Origin: Thermoflexibacter ruber
Lineage (GTDB): Bacteria; Bacteroidota; Bacteroidia; Cytophagales; Thermoflexibacteraceae
Assembly (NCBI RefSeq): GCF_900113045.1
Contig: NZ_FONY01000004.1
Coordinates: forward strand, 62,001 to 126,000
Direction: 5' to 3'
Length of the DNA stretch: 64,000 bases
The notes under the pieces are model-generated. The model saw only the letters and a list, made by a program, of their open reading frames with translations, searched no databases and was not told the DNA's origin. Positions 54,747 to 64,000 of this stretch are shown here, piece after piece (the first letter of the stretch is position 1; every line of letters begins with the position of its first letter). Both the position numbers and the translations under genes were made by a program.

Positions 54747-57700
54747 GTGAAAAAGTATAGCATTATTTTATTTATCCTACTATCTATATGTGCATTTGTG
54801 CAAGAAGCTACCGCACAAGCCTGTACTACGCCACGCTGTCAAGATTCTTTGGCATTAGTGAATTTATATAATAGAACCAGAGGTGCTACTTGGATGGGCT
54901 TAGCCAATGTTCCTTGGAATCTTTCTCAACCTATGACACAGTGGGGTGGTGTAACGCTTACAGCAGGTAGAGTTACCAGCCTCAATTTATCAGGACTCCG
55001 GTTGAATGGCACTTTGTCAGATTCTATTGGCAACTTAACAGAACTCACTGTTTTAAATCTATCCAATAATTCTCTGCGAGGTGCAGTCCCCAATGGGATA
55101 ACCAGACTAACCAAGTTAGTTACGCTAAATATTAGTAAAAATCAGTTTACCTCTCTTCCAGACTTGTCAGGTTTGACTTCCTTAGGCTCTCTCATCGTCA
55201 ATAACAATCAATTAGGTTTTGGAAGTTTAGAGCCTAATATAGGGAAGTTTTCTACTTTTACATATCTGCCTGATGGCATGGAAAGAGATACCTTAGGAAC
55301 ATCGGTGCGGATAGGGAATAGCACCACTAAGGATAGCGTAATTACTATAGATGAGGGAGATGCTTTTTCTTATACAATAGTCGTAAGTGGCTCTAACAAC
55401 TTATATCAATGGTTTAGAAATGGCACAGCACTGAGTTCTCCTTCGCCAGAAAGTAGGCTGGAACTTCCTGATGCTACTAAGAATACTCAAGAAGGGCGAT
55501 ATTTATTACAAATTACGAATACAAGAGTTCCCGGACTTACCTTTTATCGGAAACTTACCATTATTATCAACCCTTGTCGGATTGTGGGGAGTAGGATAGA
55601 CCGCGACCAAAGCATTTGTGAGGGCGAACCTTTCCCTGTTTTGCAAGGAACAGTTCCCACAGGGCAGAAAGGGCGAACACTTACCTATCAGTGGCAAAGA
55701 AGCATAGACCAAAGAAATTGGACAAATATCGGCATTGGACAAAACCTTACTATTGGTTCTCTACCTGATACAGTAACTTATTTTAGAAGGATTGCTCGGG
55801 ACGGCAGGTGTATTCCAGATACAAGTAACATAGTTATCATTAAATACTTTAGAAAATTAGCCAATAATGTGATTGGCTCTGACCAAGTAATATGTTTGGG
55901 AGATACAGCCAGAGAACTGAGAAGTCTAAGACAAGTAACAGGTGGCGATGGGCAGTACAATTATCAGTGGCAGTACTCTACTAACAGACGGGAGTGGACT
56001 GATGCTGACGGTTCGGAAAATTTTAAACCTTTTGACGTTTTTGTTACTACTTATTTCAGAAGAATAGTCAGCGACCAAACTTGTTTTGTCGATACAAGTA
56101 AGATTGTTACCGTCAAAGTGTTACAACCTTTTGGAGATAATATCATCGGTCGCGACCAAACAATTTGTCCTAACGGTAGGATTAATTTCCTTGGCGATAC
56201 AGTAGGCATTACTCAAAAAGATACTATTAACTTCAAGTTTCAGTGGCAGGCATCTTTAGACCGAAGAGCATGGGTCAGAGCAGACACTATTAATAAAGCA
56301 GATACGATGCTGAGGTTCTATCCTGAACGAATTATTACCAGACCTACTTACTTCCGTAGAATTGTTTACAACCAGTGCCAAAGAGATACAAGTAATACAG
56401 TATTGATAGACATTTTCAGACCCATTGCTAACAATAGAATCCAAGTGAACACGCCTGTGTATTGTGATGGGGATACAACCAAGGTGGAACTCACAGGAAA
56501 TGTGCCTATTGGAGGAGGAGGTCAGTACAGATATACTTGGCAGAGTTCTTTGGACAGGAGAAATTGGAACAATCGCGGTGATTCTCTGCGGCTTACTTTA
56601 GAAAGCATTACAGATACTACTTATTTCCGTAGAATAGTCAGAAGTTTATGCTATGCAGATACGAGCAATGTAGTAGTAGTAGCCAGAGCCTTTGACTTTG
56701 GGGAAAATAGAATCACCAGTCCAAGCCAGTTGAACTGTAATAATCTGGCACCAGATTCTCTAACAGCAACCCGCCCACAGGGTAAAGGTTTCTTTGAATA
56801 TATTTGGCAAACTTCTCCTGACTCTATCAACTGGGCAAGGGTAGATACCTTAGGCAATGGCATAGGCTACAGACCTCCTGCTCAAATGCCTTTAGGAAAA
56901 ATTTATATTCGTAGAGTCATAGACAATGGTTGTAAGCTAAGCGTAAGTAATGTCATTAGTATCACAACCGTAGAAGCTATTGATAACAACCTCATTAGAG
57001 GAAACCAATCCGTATGCGAAGGACAAGAGATTAGAGAAATAACAGGTACGATTCCTTTGGGCGGTGGAGGTGGCTATCGATATCGCTGGCAAGTATCTAC
57101 AGACTCTATTAATTGGGCTTTAGCTGATACTTCGCAAAATTTTAAACCTCAGGGAATTGTCAGAACTTCTTATTACAGAAGAATAGTTACTGCAAGACAG
57201 TGTGGGATAGACACAAGCAACGTAGTAACGGTACGTTTTGTAAGTAAAGTAAGAAATAACATCATCAGAGATAACCAAGAGATTTGCTTAGGAGCCAGAG
57301 CAGATAGCTTGTCGGGGTCGTTGCCTACTGGCGGGGACAGTACTTATACCTATATTTGGCAACAAAGTCTAACCGATAGTACTTGGAAAACAGTAGCTAA
57401 TACCAGAAATTATACCCCTGACTTGCTAAGAAGTACTAAATTTAGGCGCATAGTACAGTCGGCTTGTTTCTCTGACACAAGTAATGTAGTACTGATAGCG
57501 GTAAATGAGCGACCTACCAATAATAGAATACTTGGTACAGGGCTGATAGTTTGCCGAGGAGTACAGCCCGATACACTCAAAGGAACTACTCCGGTGGACA
57601 ATGTTGGTGTTTTCCAATACCAATGGCAGGTTTCCAAAGACCGTAGGACTTGGGTCAATATTCCAAGAGCTGTTGGCAAAGACCTTGCTCCGCCTATTCC

Positions 57701-58283
57701 AGACTCGACAAGCTACTATCGCCGCATTGCAAGTAATAAATGTTTTAGTGATACCAGCTTATCCGTACCTATTCGCTTATTAGAACTGCCCAAAGTTGAT
57801 GCAGGCAAAGATACCTCTGTAACTATAGGCTTTGGAGTGCGTCTATTAGCCACAGGTGCAAGTGCTTATATATGGACACCTAAGGAAGGTTTGGACAGAG
57901 ATTCTACCGCCAGTCCTATAGCCAGCCCAAGGGTAACTACAAGGTATATAGTTACAGGCATAGATGCGGCAGGCTGTAGAAATGTAGATACAGTCTTGGT
58001 GAGAGTAATTAACGAAGCTGATATAGATGTGGTAGATGTGATTACGCCCAATGGAGATGGGCTGAATGACGTCTTATATGTCAAAAACATAGAGTTATAT
58101 CCTGAAAATACGATTATCATTTTTAATCGCTGGGGCAAAGAAATTTACCAAAAGAAAAATTATCAAAATGATTGGGATGGGACTATTAATGGAGAACTTC
58201 TCCCAACAGGGGTGTATTTCTATGTCATTAATTTTGGACTGACCAGCCGACCGAAAAAAGGGTCATTCTCTATCATTAATTGA
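54747..58283 (+). CDS. Large T9SS-secreted repeat protein with type B C-terminal domain
   Basis: An 1178-aa cell-surface or secreted protein. Signal peptide (1-24), leucine-rich repeat region (about 55-175: LNLSGLRLNGTLSDSIGNL and following units), then eight repeats of about 90 residues. Most repeats contain an xQxIC start, a QWQxSxDxxxW core and a YFRRIV end with paired cysteines, as in Ig-like domains. A PKD-like segment (about 1020-1085) precedes the gliding-motility C-terminal (CHU_C/type B) sorting domain: DVITPNGDGLNDVLYV, IIFNRWGKEIYQ, GELLPTGVYFYVI. Translation starts at GTG. The SprF-like gene downstream is its likely export partner, as for SprB/SprF. Adhesion is inferred. Confidence 0.9.
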   Translation: MKKYSIILFILLSICAFVQEATAQACTTPRCQDSLALVNLYNRTRGATWMGLANVPWNLSQPMTQWGGVTLTAGRVTSLNLSGLRLNGTLSDSIGNLTELTVLNLSNNSLRGAVPNGITRLTKLVTLNISKNQFTSLPDLSGLTSLGSLIVNNNQLGFGSLEPNIGKFSTFTYLPDGMERDTLGTSVRIGNSTTKDSVITIDEGDAFSYTIVVSGSNNLYQWFRNGTALSSPSPESRLELPDATKNTQEGRYLLQITNTRVPGLTFYRKLTIIINPCRIVGSRIDRDQSICEGEPFPVLQGTVPTGQKGRTLTYQWQRSIDQRNWTNIGIGQNLTIGSLPDTVTYFRRIARDGRCIPDTSNIVIIKYFRKLANNVIGSDQVICLGDTARELRSLRQVTGGDGQYNYQWQYSTNRREWTDADGSENFKPFDVFVTTYFRRIVSDQTCFVDTSKIVTVKVLQPFGDNIIGRDQTICPNGRINFLGDTVGITQKDTINFKFQWQASLDRRAWVRADTINKADTMLRFYPERIITRPTYFRRIVYNQCQRDTSNTVLIDIFRPIANNRIQVNTPVYCDGDTTKVELTGNVPIGGGGQYRYTWQSSLDRRNWNNRGDSLRLTLESITDTTYFRRIVRSLCYADTSNVVVVARAFDFGENRITSPSQLNCNNLAPDSLTATRPQGKGFFEYIWQTSPDSINWARVDTLGNGIGYRPPAQMPLGKIYIRRVIDNGCKLSVSNVISITTVEAIDNNLIRGNQSVCEGQEIREITGTIPLGGGGGYRYRWQVSTDSINWALADTSQNFKPQGIVRTSYYRRIVTARQCGIDTSNVVTVRFVSKVRNNIIRDNQEICLGARADSLSGSLPTGGDSTYTYIWQQSLTDSTWKTVANTRNYTPDLLRSTKFRRIVQSACFSDTSNVVLIAVNERPTNNRILGTGLIVCRGVQPDTLKGTTPVDNVGVFQYQWQVSKDRRTWVNIPRAVGKDLAPPIPDSTSYYRRIASNKCFSDTSLSVPIRLLELPKVDAGKDTSVTIGFGVRLLATGASAYIWTPKEGLDRDSTASPIASPRVTTRYIVTGIDAAGCRNVDTVLVRVINEADIDVVDVITPNGDGLNDVLYVKNIELYPENTIIIFNRWGKEIYQKKNYQNDWDGTINGELLPTGVYFYVINFGLTSRPKKGSFSIIN

Positions 58284-58303
58284 CGACTTTATTTGTGATA
58301 TAC

Positions 58304-58356
58304 GTTTCTTGTTCCTAATGAAAAACAGATAAAATTAAAAAATAGGAACAAGAAAC
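58304..58356. repeat. Perfect 14-bp inverted repeat between adhesin and sprF
   Basis: GTTTCTTGTTCCTA (58304-58317) and TAGGAACAAGAAAC (58343-58356) are perfect complements with a 25-nt loop. Related direct copies follow at 58362-58376 (AATAAGAAACACATA) and 58416-58427 (GGAACACGAAAC). Without a T-tract it is not a classic terminator; it may attenuate read-through or be a repeat insertion. Confidence 0.6.
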
Positions 58357-58440
58357 TTAACAATAAGAAACACATATAACCCTCAAAAGCATACATACGC
58401 ATAGCCAAAGAATAAGGAACACGAAACATATTTTAAGTGA

Positions 58441-59484
58441 ATGAAGAAGATTTTTTTTGTAGGAATACTCCTCTTGATGAGCGGGAAAGTATTTGCTCAG
58501 CAAATACCTCTTTACAGTCAATATTTTGCGAATCCCTTTATTTATAATCCTGCTTGGGCAGGTTTAGACAGATTCGGTTCTGTAAATATTACGCATCGCA
58601 ATCAATGGGACGGCATTGAAGGTGCGCCAGTTACTAACCTTATCACCATTGATTTACCTTTCTATGAATCTCGCAGTGGTATTGGTATCAATGCTTACCA
58701 AGATAATATCGGGATTTTTAGGCAAAACAAAGTGATGTTTAGCTATGCTTACCACATATTTAATCTGTACGAAAACTCCTCTTACTTTTCCTTTGGCTTG
58801 TCTGGAGGGTTCAACCAGACTAGTATAGATTTTAGCAGAGCCTACATTTTGCACCCCAGCGACCCTAAAATAGTCAATAATACAGGGAACTATATGTCTA
58901 TGGAGTTTGCTTTTGGCATGAACTATATTTTCAAAGACAAATTCCAAATAGGTTTTTCTATTCCCCAATTTTTAAACGGTGGGGTAAGAGCTATAGACGA
59001 AGCCGACAATAATTTGAAGTTGCAACCGCACTACTTACTCACAGCCAAATGTACATTGAAAACTTATGACGAAATGCACCGCATAGAACCAATGGTCATG
59101 GCAAGGTACGTGCAAAATACACCTTTACAGTTAGATTTTGGCGTACAATATACTTACAACAACATCATTTGGGGAAATGCCGCTTATCGTTTTGACTATG
59201 GAGCCGTGGTAGGTTTTGGCGTAAGTTTCAACAACTTGCGATTTGGCTATGCCCGAGATTTTGCCACAGGTAACTTGCAGGGAGTAGCAGGGGGAACAAA
59301 CGAACTCATGCTTGGATATAAGTTTGGCTTCTTGAAAACAAAAGTATATGGTGCCCCCAAAGGACGTGCTAATACTAACCTTAAACGAAAAGTAGAACAC
59401 CCCTCATTACCAGGTCCGACTTATAGGAAACCACTTTACAAACGCAATACACCAAAAGTTAAGCCTAAAAAGCGAAGGAATTAG
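58441..59484 (+). CDS. PorP/SprF family T9SS outer membrane protein
   Basis: A 347-aa outer membrane barrel of the PorP/SprF family. The signal peptide ends at KVFAQQIPL. The conserved SQYFANPFIYNPAWAG and HRNQWDGIEGAP motifs are present, and a basic tail (KVKPKKRRN) ends the protein. It lies 157 bp downstream of the large type B cargo gene in the same direction, the usual cargo/SprF layout, so it most likely translocates or retains that protein at the surface. A terminator follows. Confidence 0.9.
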   Translation: MKKIFFVGILLLMSGKVFAQQIPLYSQYFANPFIYNPAWAGLDRFGSVNITHRNQWDGIEGAPVTNLITIDLPFYESRSGIGINAYQDNIGIFRQNKVMFSYAYHIFNLYENSSYFSFGLSGGFNQTSIDFSRAYILHPSDPKIVNNTGNYMSMEFAFGMNYIFKDKFQIGFSIPQFLNGGVRAIDEADNNLKLQPHYLLTAKCTLKTYDEMHRIEPMVMARYVQNTPLQLDFGVQYTYNNIIWGNAAYRFDYGAVVGFGVSFNNLRFGYARDFATGNLQGVAGGTNELMLGYKFGFLKTKVYGAPKGRANTNLKRKVEHPSLPGPTYRKPLYKRNTPKVKPKKRRN

Positions 59485-59703
59485 TAAGCAGTCAAAACTG
59501 TTTATGTCTTGCCTATGATAGGCTACTAATAGGAGTGTTTTATCACGGCAGAGGGCTTTTGAACTCGCATGATGAAAAACGGTATAGATTAAGTTTGGTT
59601 TTAGAAAATGCTGTAAGTTTCATTTCAGTTTAATTTTTTGTATAAATTATGCATGCCTTGTAGGATTACTGATAACAAGCGAACCTTCATAAGGGGCTTT
59701 TGA

Positions 59704-59740
59704 GCTTTGGCTTTGTGTTTAGCAAAGCCAAAGCCTTTTT
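59704..59740 (+). terminator. Intrinsic terminator of the adhesin/SprF unit
   Basis: GCTTTGGCTTTG (59704-59715) pairs perfectly with CAAAGCCAAAGC (59723-59734), 7-nt loop, followed after CC-context by five Ts. Confidence 0.82.
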
Positions 59741-59754
59741 ACACTGTTCTTGTA

Positions 59755-60468
59755 TTATTTTTGATTAATAACGGTTTCGATAATGATAAGTTCTGAATTT
59801 GCTGAAGCCTGAATTTCTATCTGCGCTGTATCCCAAATGCCAATAGCATCTCTCGACACAAGCGTTTGATTAGCAATATGGAAAGAGCCTTCTATGCAAA
59901 AAATAAATACGCATTTATTTGTTTTATTAAAATTGTACTCAAAGTGCGTCGCTTTTTCAAAATAACCTAAGGAAATTTTGGCATTTTGATTTATCCAGCA
60001 ATGCTCAAAGCCTTCTTCTGACGATACAACTGTAGTAAGTTGGTTTACTCTTTCTTGCTTTGGGAATAGGCGTTGCTGGTAGCGAGGTTTTATATTTTGC
60101 AACTTAGGCTGTATCCAGATTTGTAAGAAATTGACCTCAACCTCTCCAACATTGTATTCCTCATGGAAAAGACCTTGCCCGGCACTCATTATTTGTACTC
60201 CTCCTGCCTGTATAGTTGTATTATAACCCATGCTGTCTTTGTGATTCATTTCTCCGTGTAAGAGAATAGAAATAATTTCCATATTTTGATGAGGATGCAC
60301 ACCAAATCCTTTGCCTACTTGTAAAAAATCGTCATTAAAAGCCATGAGAGTACCAAAAGCAGCCAAAGTTGGGTTGTAGTAATTGCTAAAACTAAAGTTA
60401 AAGTTACTTCGTAGCCAACCACTATTCTTTGTCCCTCGTTGATTAGCAGGAAAAAATATCTTGTTCAT
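59755..60468 (-). CDS. Pirin-family cupin protein
   Basis: A 237-aa bicupin of the pirin family (YhhW-like). The metal-binding cupin motif is GVHPHQNMEIISILLHGEMNHKDSM-like, with two histidines close together and a third in SAGQGLFHEE. Such proteins can have quercetin dioxygenase activity, but their role in bacteria is not settled. There is no signal peptide. Single gene, convergent with the SprF gene. Confidence 0.85.
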   Translation of the reverse strand: MNKIFFPANQRGTKNSGWLRSNFNFSFSNYYNPTLAAFGTLMAFNDDFLQVGKGFGVHPHQNMEIISILLHGEMNHKDSMGYNTTIQAGGVQIMSAGQGLFHEEYNVGEVEVNFLQIWIQPKLQNIKPRYQQRLFPKQERVNQLTTVVSSEEGFEHCWINQNAKISLGYFEKATHFEYNFNKTNKCVFIFCIEGSFHIANQTLVSRDAIGIWDTAQIEIQASANSELIIIETVINQK

Positions 60469-60580
60469 TTCTTTACAGTCAAGGTTTTAAAAGTATAAGT
60501 AATAATTTTTTAAAAATAAACCGCAAGCGTTACATATTGATAGAGAATAAACCTTTTAGGCATGAATAAGTTTAAAAAAA

Positions 60581-63286
60581 CTAATCCATGCCTACTCTTA
60601 GCCCAAAAGTAGTGGTAATGCCTACTCTTACGCCCCAATTTTTATAAATCCCATTCTCAAAGTTGGCGATAGCTTCTACTCGGAACAGTCGTAAGATGCC
60701 ATCTAAGGCATAGCCTACTTCTGTATAGTTATTTTTAGGTGTAAGTAAATGATTGACAAATAGATTTTCTTTCCAGCCAAAGGAACGTAAGTAAATAAAC
60801 TGAGTTAGCAGGAACTTGCGAAACTGAATGTAGGCGTGTCCTTCCAAATATTTGTCAGCAGTGCTAAATCGGTAGTAATCTAATAGGCGAAAACTCGAGA
60901 CGGGGTCAGCAAATTGTACAAAAATTTGATTTCCGTTAAAATGCTTGAAATCAGGAAAATAAATAGTATTTTTATTTAAAAACGCTCCTCCTGCAATCAT
61001 GTAGCCTATCTTACCTCTGATGCCTACATTGGTCTGATGCTGAATCCCCAAAGAGAGAAAATCATAGTCCACACCTATCATTCCTTTGCGATATTGAAAC
61101 TTTAAAATAGGAGAGTTTTCATCTATTAAGTATTTCCTTCCATTTTTTATTCCGTATTGTAAAAAAGGTTTGTATTCTATATTGGCTTGGAAGGTTGCTG
61201 CCGTATGAGCGGGGAAAGCAGTTTCCGTAACTTCTACATTCTCAGGATTATTAGAAGTAAAATCTCTTTCCTTCCAATCAAAGACCCTGTAATCTGCTAA
61301 GTTCTGCAAGGGATTTCTGTTGGCGTATTCAAAGGAAGCATTCAGCACCAAGCCTTTTTTTACCTCATCGTTCCAACGCAAGCGTACATAATCCCTTTCA
61401 TAAATCTTCATCCAATTTCTTTCAAAAACCAAAGTGGTTAAAGTATTCAAAATCATTGGTATAGGATATTCTGTACTCATTTGTTGGATATACCTGCCCC
61501 CATCTAACTGAATCCTTCCTTTTCGCCTAAAATTATACATCAGGTCTATTTCTCCTTTACCTGTAAACATTTCTCGGGCTATGGAGTAACGAGTTAAGCC
61601 TGAGATTTTTAAGTAGCCGGCTCGCTTTTTTTCTTTGGAAAGTATCATGCTCCTCAAATAAGTCAGTTTCAAATCGGAAGCAAAACCTTCTACGGTATTG
61701 TAGTTAATGTCTGTAATCCAAGAAGATAGAGTAAGATTAGACTGTTTCCCTGTTTTATATGTTCCTCCAAAAAGTAAATCTCCAATTTGAAATTTTTTGG
61801 CTTGTTTTACTTTTACCTCTGTGCCTGTGGAATCCTTGATTTCGGTGGTTTTTTTGATAGAATCTACTTTTACCAAACTATCTCGTTCCACATAACTTTT
61901 TTCCTCAAAATCAGTCAAGGGAATAGTGCGGTTCTCTTCCCAAAACTTCTCATCTGCCCCTCGCTTGTATGCCAAAGAATCTATGGTCGTAGAGTCATTG
62001 CGAACCAACTCGCTTGGAGGGGTTTCCCCTTTTTTTGTTTGTTTGCGTTCATTCTCAAGCTGTTGTTTCTCTGCTTCTTTGAGCAGTTTTTTCAAGTTTT
62101 TACGGGTGAGTTCTTGTCCATTTTTCAAGGCTTCCTCTAAGTCCTGCTCCCCTTTTTTGAGTTTCTCCTTGTTTTGCTTATTGACAACTGCCGCTTTTTC
62201 TTTCTCTATTTTTTCATCTATTAGCTTTACCTCAGGGATAAAATTGGGATTGACTTTGAGTTTGTAGTTGCTGACCGAAGCCACATAAAACCCCTCTGCC
62301 TCAAAGCCTAAATATTTTCCATATATCCTAATTTGGTGCGTTATTGGCATGAAAACGCCATCTTGCACTGGGGAGTAGTTTTGCTGCACACCAATCTTGA
62401 TGCCCAATTTTTCAGTTTCCAACTGCAAACTGTGGATACACCACTTATTCTCTACAATGTAGATGTAGCCCTCCCAAACTCCATCTCCGCGAGAGCGAGG
62501 CGTAACCTTGATTTTGTTTACCTCAAAACCTTGGTCGCGAAAAACAGACTCAAGCGAAAATTTGTAGTAAGCAAAGGCACTTGGCGAAAGAGGAGAAACG
62601 ATGTCGGCAATGCTTGGGTCGTAAAAACTTGCCTCTACATAGTCCATGGGCGAGGCACTTTTGGGTTCTATATCGCTACTTCTCAGAGAGATTACTTTTT
62701 TTACATACTTATTGGGCTGCTCAAAGTGCAAATCAGTAATATTTTCGGTCAAGTAGGTTTTCCCCTCTACTATACCTTCTTCTTTCAGTTTTTTTTCCAG
62801 CAAAAAAGGAATATTCAAAATCCTTCCTGTTCCTTTCATGTAAATCCTTGCATCATAGGCATCTACCTGCAATTTATGCACCTTGCTCATCGCTATCGCC
62901 TTCCGCATAATGGTATAGGCAGGGTCTTCTGCTCCTGCTTTTACCTCTACCTCTCTTAGCAAGTAAGTTTGTAGTTCCATTCGTATATCCAAATTGATAA
63001 ATTCCTTACCTATGACTACCTCTTTTTCAACGGTTTGATAGGAAAGATATTGGAAAACAATTTGGTACTTACCTTCTGCTAATTTGAGTTCGTAATAAGC
63101 ATCGTTGTTGCTGGCTGTACCGACTTGTGTATTTTTTACATAAATGGAAGCCAAAGGCAGTGGTTCTCCCTTGTCGTTACGTACATAGCCGCGAATCCCA
63201 CCTGTTTGGGCAAAAGATTGGAAACCAAGATGTAAGAATGAAAAAAGTAAAGAAAAGGAAAGGATACAGTTAATTTTGTTCAGCAT
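60581..63286 (-). CDS. DUF5686 / carboxypeptidase-regulatory outer membrane protein
   Basis: A 901-aa exported protein. The signal peptide ends at QSFAQTGG. A carboxypeptidase-regulatory-like domain (about 28-115: GIRGYVRNDKGEPLPLASIY) is followed by a DUF5686 body with strands and a coiled-coil-like Lys/Glu-rich stretch (about 365-440). The C-terminal third forms an outer-membrane barrel ending WGVRVGITTTFGLRVG. This family is common in Bacteroidota, and its function is unknown. Parallels with TonB-receptor architecture suggest an outer membrane channel or biogenesis protein, but no TonB box or plug is evident. It stands alone and is divergent from an S9 peptidase gene. Confidence 0.8.
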   Translation of the reverse strand: MLNKINCILSFSLLFSFLHLGFQSFAQTGGIRGYVRNDKGEPLPLASIYVKNTQVGTASNNDAYYELKLAEGKYQIVFQYLSYQTVEKEVVIGKEFINLDIRMELQTYLLREVEVKAGAEDPAYTIMRKAIAMSKVHKLQVDAYDARIYMKGTGRILNIPFLLEKKLKEEGIVEGKTYLTENITDLHFEQPNKYVKKVISLRSSDIEPKSASPMDYVEASFYDPSIADIVSPLSPSAFAYYKFSLESVFRDQGFEVNKIKVTPRSRGDGVWEGYIYIVENKWCIHSLQLETEKLGIKIGVQQNYSPVQDGVFMPITHQIRIYGKYLGFEAEGFYVASVSNYKLKVNPNFIPEVKLIDEKIEKEKAAVVNKQNKEKLKKGEQDLEEALKNGQELTRKNLKKLLKEAEKQQLENERKQTKKGETPPSELVRNDSTTIDSLAYKRGADEKFWEENRTIPLTDFEEKSYVERDSLVKVDSIKKTTEIKDSTGTEVKVKQAKKFQIGDLLFGGTYKTGKQSNLTLSSWITDINYNTVEGFASDLKLTYLRSMILSKEKKRAGYLKISGLTRYSIAREMFTGKGEIDLMYNFRRKGRIQLDGGRYIQQMSTEYPIPMILNTLTTLVFERNWMKIYERDYVRLRWNDEVKKGLVLNASFEYANRNPLQNLADYRVFDWKERDFTSNNPENVEVTETAFPAHTAATFQANIEYKPFLQYGIKNGRKYLIDENSPILKFQYRKGMIGVDYDFLSLGIQHQTNVGIRGKIGYMIAGGAFLNKNTIYFPDFKHFNGNQIFVQFADPVSSFRLLDYYRFSTADKYLEGHAYIQFRKFLLTQFIYLRSFGWKENLFVNHLLTPKNNYTEVGYALDGILRLFRVEAIANFENGIYKNWGVRVGITTTFGLRVGMD

Positions 63287-63507
63287 TGGAGTTTAAGTTT
63301 TTTTGACGAATTGTTTTGATATAATAAAACGCAAAAACAGAGTTTTTGTTAGCAAGATATGTCTATTCGCTTGCAGGTAAAGATAATTTTTTATTCGGAA
63401 ACTTAGTAATTTCAAGTACTTTGCTCTATCTTTAACATAAGCATCTTGCAAACGCTGTGTTTTATAAATATTGCTTCTTTTTCACACTAACCTATTTGAT
63501 TGAAACT

Positions 63508-64000
63508 ATGAAACAACTTACCTTACTTACTTATTTTCTACTGATAAGTCTTTGTTTGTCAGCACAATCTTTTTCTATAGACCAAGTGCTTAGTTCCCCT
63601 TTTACCACAGAACTCAAAGCCTCTCCCAAAGGGAATAAAATTGCTTTGGTTATGAACAGGCAAGGGGAAAGAAATATTTGGCTGAGTGAAAACTCAGGAA
63701 GTAATTTTAAGCAAATTACGAGCTACCAAGGAGATAATGGGCAGGAAATCAGTAGCTTGGCTTTTACACCAGAAAGCAATGCTTTGATTTTTGTGCGTGG
63801 AGGCGCACCAAATGCTTCGGGCGAAATTCCTAATCCTGCCGAGTTACAAGAAAGTGTGGAAAGGGCAATTTGGAAAATAGATACTGATGGGAAAAACTTA
63901 AAAAAATTGGCTGTAGGCTTCTACCCCAAACTCTCGCCCAAAGGCGATATTTTGGCGTACCTCACGGGAGGGCAGGTTTGGACGATGCGTTTGGACAGCC
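63508..64000 (+). CDS. S9-family peptidase, N-terminal part (cut by window end)
   Basis: An open frame of 164 codons from ATG at 63508 that runs off the window. A signal peptide ends at LCLSAQSF. TolB/beta-propeller repeats follow, visible as LKASPKGNKIALVMNRQGERN, ISSLAFTPESNALIFVRGG and PKLSPKGDILAYLTGG, each a strand with an SP or TP motif. This is the N-terminal propeller of exported prolyl-oligopeptidase or dipeptidyl-peptidase-like S9 enzymes. The catalytic Ser/Asp/His would be in the missing part, so activity cannot be confirmed from this window. Confidence 0.7.
   Translation, partial: MKQLTLLTYFLLISLCLSAQSFSIDQVLSSPFTTELKASPKGNKIALVMNRQGERNIWLSENSGSNFKQITSYQGDNGQEISSLAFTPESNALIFVRGGAPNASGEIPNPAELQESVERAIWKIDTDGKNLKKLAVGFYPKLSPKGDILAYLTGGQVWTMRLDS

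Overview
This window looks like chromosomal DNA of a member of the Bacteroidota, most likely a gliding Cytophagia-type bacterium. The evidence is AT-rich intergenic DNA, genes with almost no Shine-Dalgarno sequences, several promoters of the Bacteroidota form TTTG-N19/20-TAnnTTTG, menaquinone synthesis (menB), SusC-like TonB-dependent receptors with carboxypeptidase-regulatory domains, a DUF4249 lipoprotein, two PorP/SprF proteins, a GldK-like lipoprotein and a giant surface protein with a type B sorting domain of the type IX secretion system (T9SS). I cannot name the species. No CRISPR array, prophage or complete insertion sequence is visible.

Layout. 0.2-10.2 kb: periplasmic sulfatase, membrane-anchored SpoIIE-type phosphatase, two small exported proteins, DUF4340 protein, TonB receptor, PorP-like protein, Rpn-type nuclease. 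10.6-15.4 kb: BatD, an orphan leuC, an ECF sigma/anti-sigma-like pair and a MITE-like element lying between the pair and its terminator. 15.4-24.9 kb: glycosyltransferase, two divergent secreted Gfo/Idh/MocA oxidoreductases, alkaline phosphatase, a DUF3298 protein, queE and a first LytTR regulator/kinase pair. 25.2-30.6 kb: AAA-ATPase-like/PD-(D/E)XK protein, then a TonB receptor with its DUF4249 partner. 30.7-34.5 kb: tRNA-Pro(GGG) and the str operon rpsL-rpsG-fusA-rpsJ, which ends at a strong terminator rather than running on into the S10 operon. 34.6-42.8 kb: nuclease-methyltransferase fusion, menB, an RluA-type pseudouridine synthase, an M3 peptidase and a second LytTR regulator/kinase pair. 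43.1-50.8 kb: TonB receptor, UPF0126 channel protein, OmpR-type regulator, 2H phosphoesterase, hslU-bioA. 50.8-64 kb: ECF sigma factor with a three-promoter leader, GldK-like lipoprotein, metallo-beta-lactamase-fold hydrolase, T9SS-secreted repeat protein plus SprF partner, pirin, DUF5686 protein and the start of an S9 peptidase.

Most genes are single units or pairs. Coherent modules are the two kinase/LytTR pairs, the TonB receptor/DUF4249 pair, the adhesin/SprF pair and the translation operon. The most interesting signals are regulatory. Four copies of GGTGAAGYG, arranged as two inverted pairs each with exactly 21 bp periodicity, lie between a LytTR cassette and a TonB receptor gene. Three near-identical ECF-type promoters (GTGACTT-N13-CGTCTAAAT) lie in front of an ECF sigma gene. 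A perfect 14-bp palindromic repeat is inserted in frame in the methyltransferase gene, and other dispersed palindromes and a MITE-like element are present. All functional calls rest on reading the sequence and recalling family features; no database search was possible.
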